Assembly: GCA_948470475.1 (NCBI GenBank) | Contig: OX419336.1 | Span: 6,370,484-6,434,483 of the forward strand | Length of the DNA stretch: 64,000 nucleotides | DNA from: Galaxea fascicularis | Taxonomy: Eukaryota; Cnidaria; Anthozoa; Scleractinia; Euphylliidae | Direction of reading: 5' to 3' | In this document: positions 24,401 to 31,600 of the stretch, piece after piece | How the letters are laid out: the number at the start of each line of letters is the position of its first letter | Position numbering within the stretch: position 1 is the first letter of the stretch | Notes under the pieces: generated by a model | The model's input: the letters and a program-made list of their open reading frames with translations, nothing else | Told to the model about the DNA's origin: nothing | The model's database searches: none | Made by a program: the position numbers and the translations under genes

Positions 24401-24695
24401 TGCTATCGGGAACAGAATAAACGAAATTCTGGTCCGTTTATTTCAAAAGTATAATAGGTTTCAAACGAAAGCGATTATTTTCCGATTGAGAGTTTACCTA
24501 CATTCTGGAATCGCTCCACTGAAAAAATAACCACGCTCCTAGTCCACACAATTTGACCCAAATTTCATTTGTGTCAGCGCATTGTTCATTTTCACTATTT
24601 TTTCTTCTCTCTCTCCATTAGGTGCCATTTACGAAGGAACATCCAATATTCAGCTGTCGACGATCGCAAAAAACATGAAAGAATTTGAACCTTAA
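12462..24695 (+). CDS. ACADSB: Short/branched-chain acyl-CoA dehydrogenase, mitochondrial
   Basis: This FAD enzyme of the mitochondrial matrix oxidises 2-methylbutyryl-CoA in isoleucine catabolism and passes electrons to ETF. Twelve exons: 12462-12479, 13036-13234, 13665-13765, 16592-16798, 17350-17520, 18226-18300, 18889-18939, 19504-19596, 20121-20210, 21450-21587, 22005-22104 and 24622-24695. They give 438 residues (human 432). Exon 1 (MAAFCK) was chosen because exon 2 has no in-frame start before its Arg/Leu/Ser-rich targeting peptide, and AAG|GTTTGT is a good donor. The first family signature, [13 protein letters not shown], is at about residues 180-192. The second is around [20 protein letters not shown] at about 392-411. 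The catalytic base is Glu419 in IYEGTSNIQ, in the last exon. ENxxLGIRAS-type and [18 protein letters not shown] blocks match the SBCAD subgroup better than SCAD or IVD. No disabling change is seen. Confidence 0.95.
13379..13590 (-). mobile_element. tRNA-derived SINE with Nin-like conserved domain
   Basis: Read on the - strand, a tRNA-like head (GGCACAGCAGTGAGAGTGCT for box A; GGGTTGACTCCC for box B) is followed by CATATGTGGGTTGAG, GTTGGTTCTTGTCTGTGCC, AGAAGTTTTTCTGTGGGTAC and TCTGGTTTTCCGCTCTCC. This is the order seen in the cnidarian SINEs that carry the deeply conserved eumetazoan Nin domain, as I remember them. It sits in ACADSB intron 2, antisense to the gene. Boxes are degenerate, so it is an old copy. 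Confidence 0.72.
14307..14529 (-). mobile_element. GGGGCCTGTTTCTCGAAAGT MITE, copy 1
   Basis: Read on the - strand it begins CAGGGGCCTGTTTCTTGAAA and includes AAAAAGCTGGTCTTTTACCA and GAAAAGGCAAATTTGTTGCA. The same blocks in the same order lie at 51768-51985 and 56790-56996 on the + strand. It lies in ACADSB intron 3 directly before the large AAACGG element. The copies are well diverged and non-coding. Confidence 0.7.
14651..16544. mobile_element. 1.9 kb non-autonomous DNA transposon with AAACGG subterminal arrays
   Basis: The element is bounded by an apparent 8-bp target duplication AAATACTT (14643-14650 and 16545-16552). The ends are inverted repeats of about 45 bp: left GTGACCTACTTTGGGAAAAC then GGACACTAACGCTTTTCCGT, right their inverse ending GTAGGTCAC. 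Inside both ends are arrays of AAACGG(A/T)T, CGTTTAAACG and GCGTTAAACGG words, about 14680-14965 on the left and 16235-16510 on the right. The 1.25 kb between has no long open frame or transposase similarity. The arrays probably bind the transposase of an autonomous relative; that is inference. It fills most of ACADSB intron 3. The superfamily is not assigned; an 8-bp duplication fits hAT or Zisupton-like groups. Confidence 0.8.
17669..18082. mobile_element. GGGACCTTTAGATTTGAGTA inverted-repeat element
   Basis: The left end GGGACCTTTAGATTTGAGTA and right end GTACTCAAATCTAAAGGTCC are exact inverses over about 20 bases. The 414-bp element lies in ACADSB intron 5. The interior has AGCTGGAGAATTCC and GCCGGAGAATTCTCC repeats and a run of CTCGTACTTG words next to the right end. 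No protein is encoded. Confidence 0.8.
18425..18602. repeat. GTCCGGGGGTCATGGA...TGGAGCACTG repeat, copy 1
   Basis: CAGAGTCCGGGGGTCATGGA, GATTTTTACGGGATCAGTAG, then CTGCTCTTGTCTGGAGCACT follow one another here, with an internal short palindrome around AAAACGGCTGCAAAGGAGAC. The same order of words occurs at 32781-32906 in a TIA1 intron, there with a CAGTGTTCCA left end inverse to TGGAGCACTG. Confidence 0.5.
19008..19244 (+). mobile_element. GGCCCGGTTGTTC MITE, copy 2
   Basis: The best-preserved copy. The left end GGCCCGGTTGTTCGAAAGCT is the inverse of the right end ending TTTTGAACAACCGGGCC. Both ends then run into TTAACGTTAATCCAGGATTA and its inverse. It sits in ACADSB intron 7. See the copies at 3238 and 27731. 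Confidence 0.8.
20255..21240. mobile_element. Composite element with AACGGGTAT words and a tandem array
   Basis: The left end GGGGGAGGAGGGGTGGGGGG followed by AACTCCCCTATA, and the right end CCCCTTCCCCCTCGGGGAGT, form an imperfect inverted pair. GGTCTGAAAACGGGTATAG, GGTCTTAAATCGGGTATA and GGTCTGAAATAGGGTCAGG recur near both ends. About 20431-20720 is an imperfect tandem array with a unit near 65-70 bp made of ACTTACAATACTAATACTTA and AATACAATACGAT words. It fills ACADSB intron 9. The reading frames across it are short and show no family. Confidence 0.55.
22190..23003 (+). pseudogene. LINE reverse transcriptase 3' fragment, frameshifted
   Basis: Translation gives the thumb/C-terminal part of a non-LTR retrotransposon RT, with [16 protein letters not shown] (the KYLG block), [23 protein letters not shown], then in another frame [14 protein letters not shown] and [21 protein letters not shown] two-base excess (TT) near 22570 separates the frames. 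The catalytic YxDD region is missing, as expected of a 5'-truncated copy. The element ends in a (TGA)n run at about 22987-23003, like the short 3' repeats of several LINE clades. It lies sense in the last ACADSB intron and is dead. Confidence 0.8.
23020..23130. repeat. GGGCCGATACCGATACC segment
   Basis: A stretch between the LINE and PLE fragments is made of CGATAC and its variants (GATACCGATACC, TTCGATACTGGCGATACCGA, AGTATCGATAC). The start GGGCCGATACCGATAC resembles ends of non-autonomous hAT-like elements, but I could not find a matching right end. Confidence 0.3.
24101..24213. mobile_element. GTGTGAACCGGGGTTACATA foldback MITE
   Basis: The left arm GTGAACCGGGGTTACATA... and right arm ...TATGTAACCCCGGTTTACAC are inverses. 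The arms continue through CATAGGCATAAGTACAGGCA and GAGCACAAGGAATG and meet around GAAAAAGTTT at 24161. It is inserted in the 3' UTR of the PLE fragment, so it is younger than that insertion. Confidence 0.85.
24286..24320 (+). ncRNA. Hammerhead-ribozyme-like motif in PLE tail
   Basis: The order CTGACGA, AGGGCTAACGCTC, GAAAC, GTC matches the hammerhead core CUGANGA - helix II - GAAA - NUH. The helix II strands GGGC and GCUC can pair around a UAAC loop. PLE terminal repeats are known to carry hammerhead motifs. A second copy in the inverted PLE tail at 27588-27624 keeps CTGACGA and GAAA. Helix III would be very short, and self-cleavage is not shown. Confidence 0.4.
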
Positions 24696-25897
24696 AGGAA
24701 GAGAGTTTTGTTTTGTGGAGATGGGAACTGATAAATGGGATATTCCGGTCAGCGACGAGGTCATAGTCCAGCGAATATAAAGAAGGAAAGCATCTTAACC
24801 GAATCTACTACAAACATGAAAGGTGGAGAACACTTCATGTATCCTGTCAGGAGCTCCTGATCCTGTCCAATCGGAAAAGACTGCAAAGATATTGCTTCCT
24901 TTTACGCCACGGAGATGCAAGATTCCATAAACTTACAACAACGGAGGCCGAACAAAGATTTTGCGAGTATTTGTGAAACGGTTTGAAACGTGTTCATAAA
25001 CAATGAAAGGGGGAAACACTACATTACAAGAAGACCTCTTAGCTAACCAGTGTTGAGTACCAAAAGTAATAGGGGTTAAGTTGGGACACCACAGAAAACT
25101 GAAGGTTTAATGGTTTAATGTATTAACAACATTCAGGGAAGTGAAGACGATGTGTAAAGAGAAATTGTAGAAATTTAAACATCGTGTTTTATTACCTTAT
25201 TAGTGATATTTCAATTCAAATTCATGGAGGTAATCAAAGGCTAAATGAGCAACTTCTTCTTGCGTTTATGTAAATGACAAATGTCAGGATTTGTGAAAAG
25301 TCAAAGGGATGCCGGAAGCAAAACTTCTCTCGGATGAAGCTCGTGAAGTCTTTAATGAAACTGGATACCATTTTGTATTACTTCGGTGGGTTGTGTATCT
25401 GGCAATTGGATTTGCTAGTTGTTCGCGCAACCGTAGTTCTAAACTTAATCGAATTTCAGCTCTACATGACGAGATATGAGGATCTTGGTCGCTTTGATTG
25501 CTGTGTTTGTGTTGTATGTGATAGAGCAAATGCAAAAATAGCAAATAAACCAATCGGACATACCGAATGAGGATAAAACTGAAAGGACACAAGCTCTTTG
25601 GTTATTAGAGTCCAACTTGGCTGACTACGATGAATCGACAAAGGTGATCCGAAATCCAATTCGGCGCCATCCGAGTAGTGACGTCATTCTGCGCAGTTTT
25701 TTGCGAACGCCATCTGCCCATACTTACAACTTATTCATTGCGCGAGGATTTGAAAAAAGTATTTTATTCTATTTATTTACATTTATTAGAGTCGTTTTTT
25801 ATTTCCAAATGTAAATAAAATTACAATTAAGATGCATAGTAAATAGGCTTGTCTAACTGACGATATCATTGAAATAAGGCCTAAAATTTGCCACAGA

Positions 25898-26265
25898 TGC
25901 CAGCGCGACGACGCCGACGACGGCAACGGAGACGTCATTTGAAAATGAAACTTCCTGTTTTTGTAACTCTTTCGTGCTTATTCCAACTTGTTTAACTTAA
26001 AAATTGTTGGCTAACTGTCCAGGATCTGAATTAGTGTGAACGGTGTTAAAGTAAAGGAAAAGAAAGAAAGAATTGCTGTCATGCGGTCACGTTCTGGTGA
26101 AAACCCAAAATGTAGACATTTCACGTCGTCGTTTTGCAGAGGACGGTAAAGAAATGTACCAAAGTGTAAAACGCACGTGCAGAGCGATTGTTTTTGCTCA
26201 TCAAGCCCATTGTTGTGTGGCGTTCTCGTGGCCGTCGCCGTCATAGTTGCGTAAGGTCTCTTTTT
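25898..26265. repeat. GTCATGCGGTCACGTTCT repeat, copy 1
   Basis: This 370-bp block aligns base by base, with many substitutions, to about 46262-46620. Shared words include CGACGGCAACG, ACGTCATT, GGACAGTCCAGG-like, GTGCGGTCACGTTCT-like, TTTTGCAGAGGACGG, AAAGAAATGTACCAAA and AAAACGCACGTGCAGAGCGA. The copy at 46 kb lies inside clear inverted-repeat ends; this one has no recognisable ends. Non-coding. Confidence 0.7.
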
Positions 26266-26589
26266 AGTAGCTGTATAGTTTCGCAGCTTCCCTGTTGGCG
26301 ACATAGCGAAGTTATTTTTGAAATGAGTTGCTTGCCTTTGTGTGATTCAGATGTGGGGAAAAGACTAAAGTTCTTTAAGATCGACTAAGCTAATTAACGA
26401 GTTATCGCGGGGACAGTGTGATTACTTGATGTTGTTTTACACCGCTTGAGAACAGGTGAAAATATCTGGTTCTGTTCCCGTTTGTGTCTGTCTTGTACCC
26501 GACAACTGGCTCTATACTAGTCAACAGGAGATAACGCCCGATTTATTTATTTAGCAGCTTCCGTCACGCGTACATAGGCTCAAGAAAAA

Positions 26590-27115
26590 CAAAAAATAGA
26601 GATCGCAAGCGTGACGAGGGTCAGGCGAACGGACTCAGAAGTCCCGCCAAACCGACCCCAACAAACTTACAGAAAGTACAATACATACTAATAAATACAA
26701 TACTAAACGATGCACGTACAAACGATAAACTGCATAAATGAATAACATGTGTAGCTGTGTAAATGAATAACATGTAAATGATCGAATGACAGCAGTGCAG
26801 ATCGTTTTCCACAATCGTATGCGCTCAGAGTCAAAGTCCGTTTCTAGTTTATTAAAGTACAGCTTGCATTGTTGGTTTTTGAAAGAAGTGAAGGACAGAG
26901 ATTGCCTTAGGTTGGCAGGTAGATTGTTCCAGAGTAATCCAATACGGTTGAAATAAGAGTCTCTAAACAGGGAGGTCCCGAAGCACCGCCCCTGGTGCGA
27001 CTGCAGTTAAAGGAGACATCTTCCAGGGAAACATCATATTTACCATTGACCGCCTTGAAGAAAAAACACAGATCCTGATATTCATGCCAGTAAGAGATTG
27101 GAAGCATGCGCAAAG
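26590..27115 (-). pseudogene. LINE ORF2 C-terminal fragment, antisense
   Basis: On the - strand a conceptual translation gives LPISYWHEYQDLCFFFKAVN, then KYDVSLEDVSFNCSRTRGG, then SYFNRIGLLWNNLPANLRQ and LSFTSFKNQQCKLYFNKLE. Such 'hydrophilic tail plus YFNRI..LWN.LP' ends are common in RT-encoding LINE copies of corals. At least one frame change separates the blocks near 26990. Only the last ~170 codons and some 3' UTR are present, so this is a dead 5'-truncated copy. Confidence 0.7.
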
Positions 27116-27476
27116 AATTATTTTAAAATAAGGCGAAACTTCTAGCTAAGTCTTAGAACCGGCCGATTAGTATTACAAGATAAGATATGAAAACGTGTCG
27201 TGCGCCTTTGAACCCCCTCGCGAAGCGTTTGGTCGCTTATAAGCGTTGCGTTCTGGTCGTTAAGTTGTCACTGAACCAGCGGAGTAAAGACCCACTGATT
27301 CCAAATTCCTAATTTGGAATAGTTACTGACTTGTTGTCTTCCTTACAATCTTGCCGGAGTATTGGTTGCACTGTACTGTTATGGGACCGAAACTCGAATC
27401 CTATTTCATATCCCCGCAAAAGCATCCCCTATCTTCATATCAAAACAGACCGTCCACTCTTATTGAATAAAGGGGG

Positions 27477-27479
<3 letters not shown>

Positions 27480-27516
<37 letters not shown>

Positions 27517-27665
27517 TTGCACACAAAAACTTGGGTTTTATCAACGGAGTTGGTAACGTAAATTGACTGCAGGCAAGGATTCTAAAAGCTGATGTTTCGA
27601 GTGATAGCCCTTCGTCAGAGCGAATCCGTCCACCCCAAGAGGCTTTTGGTCCACCCTTATTCGTT
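27480..27665 (-). mobile_element. Penelope-like element 3' tail, inverted copy with hammerhead-like motif
   Basis: Read on the - strand it contains CGGATTCGCTCTGACGAAGG, GCTATCACTCGAAACATCAG, then an AATCCTTGCCTGCAGTCA block and GTTGATAAAACCCAAGTTTT, matching the tail of the PLE at 24280-24375 block for block. The motif equivalent to 24286-24320 is at about 27588-27624. The core is preserved, although helix II is weaker (GGG/CUC plus a C-A mismatch). No GIY-YIG sequence remains. Confidence 0.7.
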
Positions 27666-27730
27666 GGCGTTATGCCTTCGAGCATGAATTCACCCCTGCA
27701 AGGACTTGCGCCCAATAGGCCGCGCAAACA

Positions 27731-27969
27731 GGGCTCGGTTGTTCGAAAGCCGATTAACTTAATCCAGGATTAGCGTAAACTTTGGTTTCATTTTTTAACT
27801 TTTGAGTGAAAGTTTCTTTTGCTGCTTTTTGTTTTCCAGGATTGACTTCTTCTAATCTATAATTTTGCATAATATCAGCGTTGAACAACGTTTGTGGGTA
27901 GAGAGATTTACTCTTTGGTTAAATTTTAATCTTTGATTAGCGTTAATCGGCTTTCAAACAACCGGGTCC
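27731..27969 (-). mobile_element. GGCCCGGTTGTTC MITE, copy 3 (inverted)
   Basis: The ends GGGCTCGGTTGTTCGAAAGC and CTTTCAAACAACCGGGTCC are inverse of each other. Internal blocks (CAGGATTGACTTCTTCTAAT, GCATAATATCAGCG) are the reverse complement of those in the copy at 19008-19244. Confidence 0.75.
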
Positions 27970-28577
27970 AGATGTCCGTGTCACCTGGGCTTAGTCGTTG
28001 AAAACACGATTAAGCTAACCCATGGTTAGTGTGTTAATAACTCATCAATTTGGAGTTTCAAAAGAGCTCGATTCCTTTGCTTTTAGGAAAAGGGTAGCTT
28101 TTATAAATATTCTCAGTGAGCGAAGTAAAGACATCTTGAAGTAAGATTTAAGAGTACAAAGACTGCAAAGGCGTGTTATAGAGCTTAGTTTCAACGATGA
28201 ATTTTGGAAGAACCTATTTTGATGGTAAAATAAAGTTTGGGTAATATGTGTGGTTTGCGTACGTGCCATTACAATTCGATAATCAGAGAGAATGTTATGT
28301 TAGTCCCACGTTCATTCCAGGAACCACCCACGCGGTCGCTCTGGTGCTAGCACGTTCGAGAAGTTATATGGAACACGTGCTAGCGAGTTTATACTCGTTG
28401 TTTTTTAGTTATCTTTTACACTGCATATGGCTTATGTTTCGGGTTTGGTTAGTCCACAACACAGAAATTGCCAGCTTTTGAATTTCTAAGAATCATTTTA
28501 AACAGAATATTTCCGGCAGACGGTACGCAGCCGAGACGACCAACAATATTTCCCAGAACTCTAAGCGGTAGCGTTTG

Positions 28578-28604
28578 TGACGTCACAACTTTGTTGCATG
28601 CGCA
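28578..28604 (+). promoter_or_regulatory. CRE palindrome and NRF1-like site upstream of TIA1
   Basis: A perfect cAMP-response element TGACGTCA lies at 28578-28585, and GCATGCGCA, close to the NRF1 consensus, lies at 28596-28604. They are 60-90 bp before the TIA1 start codon. Both are classic proximal elements of housekeeping promoters. No TATA box is seen, which fits such a promoter. Function is inferred from the motifs and their position. Confidence 0.5.
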
Positions 28605-28666
28605 GTCAGCCACAGGTTTCTCCAGAGCTTTTCCTCTGTACTAGTCCATCTTTTGATAAAGCCACA

Positions 28667-31600
28667 ATGGTGAGTGAAAGGAAACGTAATCGGATTTTGC
28701 TCTCATTCTTCTCGCTAACCAACCTTATTTTTGTTTAAAGGATGACATCGAGGACAAGAGAACAAGTCTGTAAGTAAACGAACTCATAGAAAATCGGAGA
28801 TCTTTAGTTTTGTCATAACTTCAGGAAGTTGCACGCCGTCGTTGATAATTTTTTTCGATTCTCCTTCTCTTCAGTTATGTGGGGAACTTGGATCGGCGTT
28901 GCACAGAACAGTTTATCAAAGACATTTTCTCCAAATGTGGAAAGGTTGTACGGTGCAAGATGATCAATGCGGTGGGTATTTTTTTTGTTGTTGTGCATCA
29001 AACGTTGTAGGACTTGTATTGCGGATGCCGGCCGGTATTTCCTACGTTACAACGAACCCATTCGCTTACCATGTTTTTGTATTTGTTATTCTTTACGCAT
29101 AAGGGCCTGCTAATGGACAGTTATCATGTACATCTCGCTAACCGCTTGGCAAATCGTTGCGTTATGCCGATTTCTCAATTGAAACGCTGATTTTTAACTT
29201 TGTTGTCGTAGTGCTTGTGTGTAAGTTGTCATTGTTAGAATTCATCAGTTTTCGATTCCACCAACTTCGTTGATTTCTCTGAAACATGTTAACTTGTGTT
29301 CAATATTTTGTCAGTGGCCGTAACGTTCGGTTTATAAACCTTCAAATAATCGTGTGGACAAATAAAGAAGATATTTAAAACATTCATTTTTCTTGGTAGA
29401 ATCAACCTTTTTTCTTCAAATAAACTTGTCATGTACTGTCTTCATTCATACTTCCGGTAGATGATATCTCTGTCACGGGTAAAATTTTATCACGAAACGT
29501 CCATTTCTTTGTTCTGCCAACTAGTTTTAATTACCAATGCTAATTTACTGTTAACTGAAGCTTCAGACACCCTTTGCTGTGTAGAATCTAAGAAGAAAGG
29601 AAGAACAGGACAGTTATCTTTTCTTCCTTCCCTATTGCATGTCATTTTAATCTGAAAAAAAAAGAGAACTTTTCATGATGAAGTCTTGTTAAACAGCAAG
29701 AAATGGCGTCTGAAATTAACTTCTCAATTCTGGCGCAAATGGCAAAAAAACAAATTGTTTCAGTGGCCAGACTGCAAATTCCAAAAACGGGAGGAGAAAA
29801 CCATGCACACCTTTGAATCCCGTGCATAAAAGCATCAAATTTTTGTGTGAGTTTCACTTTGGCTGAAAATAACTACCTTAGTCTGAAGATAATGATGTTT
29901 TCTTTCTATATTCTAACAGTAAGTTTTCAAAAAGCAAGTTTGTATTATGAACAGGCTAGGTCCATGTAGACACACTGCTGTGTTGCTCATATCAAGTAAC
30001 ATCATGCTATTTATTTTTAGCATCAGTCCTCAACGCTGATAAAACTGAAACAGCAATATGCAAATGCTTTATGTCAGCACTGAAGACTGTTGTAGAGATC
30101 ATTTAATAAAAATTCTATATGACTTTTTACTCTAAATCAATTTCCCTGGACTTTAAAATGTTTGGCAATGTTGACAAGACAAAACATAAGTTGGCCGCTG
30201 GAAACCAGTCTTGACATTTTTGTCCTAAATCAATTCCCAAATACCAATTCAAAACATCAGTGAGACAAATCGTCATTGTCTGCTGCTGAAATTGTGGTCA
30301 CCAACACTCAATTTTTTTGTGCATTGGCAATCAGCTGGTCCCAGTTTCAGAACCTGAGAAATGATAGAAATTTGTCAAGGGTTCTGTCAGTCAAAAAAAA
30401 GTGGAATGAAATATTTGATATACCACAGTTGGACCACAACCATTTCAGATATCTTTTCTGTGCCATACTGGAAAGGAGTGAAAATCATCAGCAATTATGA
30501 GAACATTCACTTATCTGAACCTTTGAAAGCTAGGGTGTTATTTCTGTGGTCGTCAAGCTGTTAGCTGTGGTTGTATGACTGGTAATTGCTGCGTTTGTCA
30601 CACAGGAGTCTTTAGTGGTCCATACAGTTGGAGCCTAAATTTCAAATCATACAATAGCACTGTTGCTCTTTCCTGGCCATAGAGCACCATAGAGTTCCTA
30701 AGGAGCCACACCTTTCGGGTAGATGCTACTTTTAGGTAGCTGAAAGTTCTAGTGAGTAATAATGAAATGCCTGATTAATCAAAGGAAAAAATTATTGTGG
30801 TAGAGACAAGTTCCATGGATTAAGCACAGTGTCACATCCATTTTCTCCTTCCCACTGATCTTCACCAGTGTTGAACAATGAAACATTGTCCCATCTGCAT
30901 GGTGCTTGACCTCTTTTGCATCTTAGCCTTCCATAACAAAATGAAAGGAAATAAGATTCAAGGTTTTCATTGGGCTTCACCATAGTCCCTCTGTTGCCAT
31001 AACAAAAAAAAAATGTGTTACTTAATAAAGTTATTAGGTAGCATTTATTTCTGGCTTGAAGCAAGGTGTTTGCACCTTTAAGCTGTGTAAGACTATCCTA
31101 AGGAGCTTCGCAGTCTTGTTCAACCTAAGATTCTAGGATACATTTTTGATAGGATGACTTTTCTCTGCTCCTGTGGGCAGTTTTGGTACTGCTGACTGAA
31201 ACAGTAATGATCTCTGGGCATAATTACGCTCAAGAATTGTTGGCATTATCTCTCACCAGATTGAAATGATGCGTGTTGTATAATTTTATGAAGAGTTTAA
31301 TTTAATCCAAATGTAAAGTTTCTTCAGATATAAGATAATCCTTGGTGTAGTGTATCTCACTGTGAGGATTGTAATCATAATATGAATGGTTTTTGCCTTA
31401 AATTGATGTATTTTTTTATCATCCATGTATTTGTTAACAAGCTAATATGTTAACTTCTCTCAAAAGATCTAGTATGCTTTAAGATTTGATCCACTTAGAT
31501 GGTCCTGTACTTGTACTTGTATAATAAACACATACATGTAATCATTTGCTGTAGTTGAAAGTGGAAGTTCGCTTGTTTCCCTGCTAGTAGACGTCTCTCA

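Larger units (their letters stand above)
24696..28666. other. ACADSB-TIA1 intergenic region
   Basis: The first several hundred bases are probably ACADSB 3' UTR; I see no single convincing poly(A) site. The region then holds an ACG-rich repeat (25898-26265), a LINE 3' fragment on the - strand (26590-27115), an inverted PLE tail (27480-27665) and a MITE (27731-27969). The TIA1 promoter follows. Stretches at 24700-25890 and 28000-28550 contain nothing I can identify, apart from a partial CTTAGTCGTTGAAAACACGA repeat near 27990. Confidence 0.6.
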
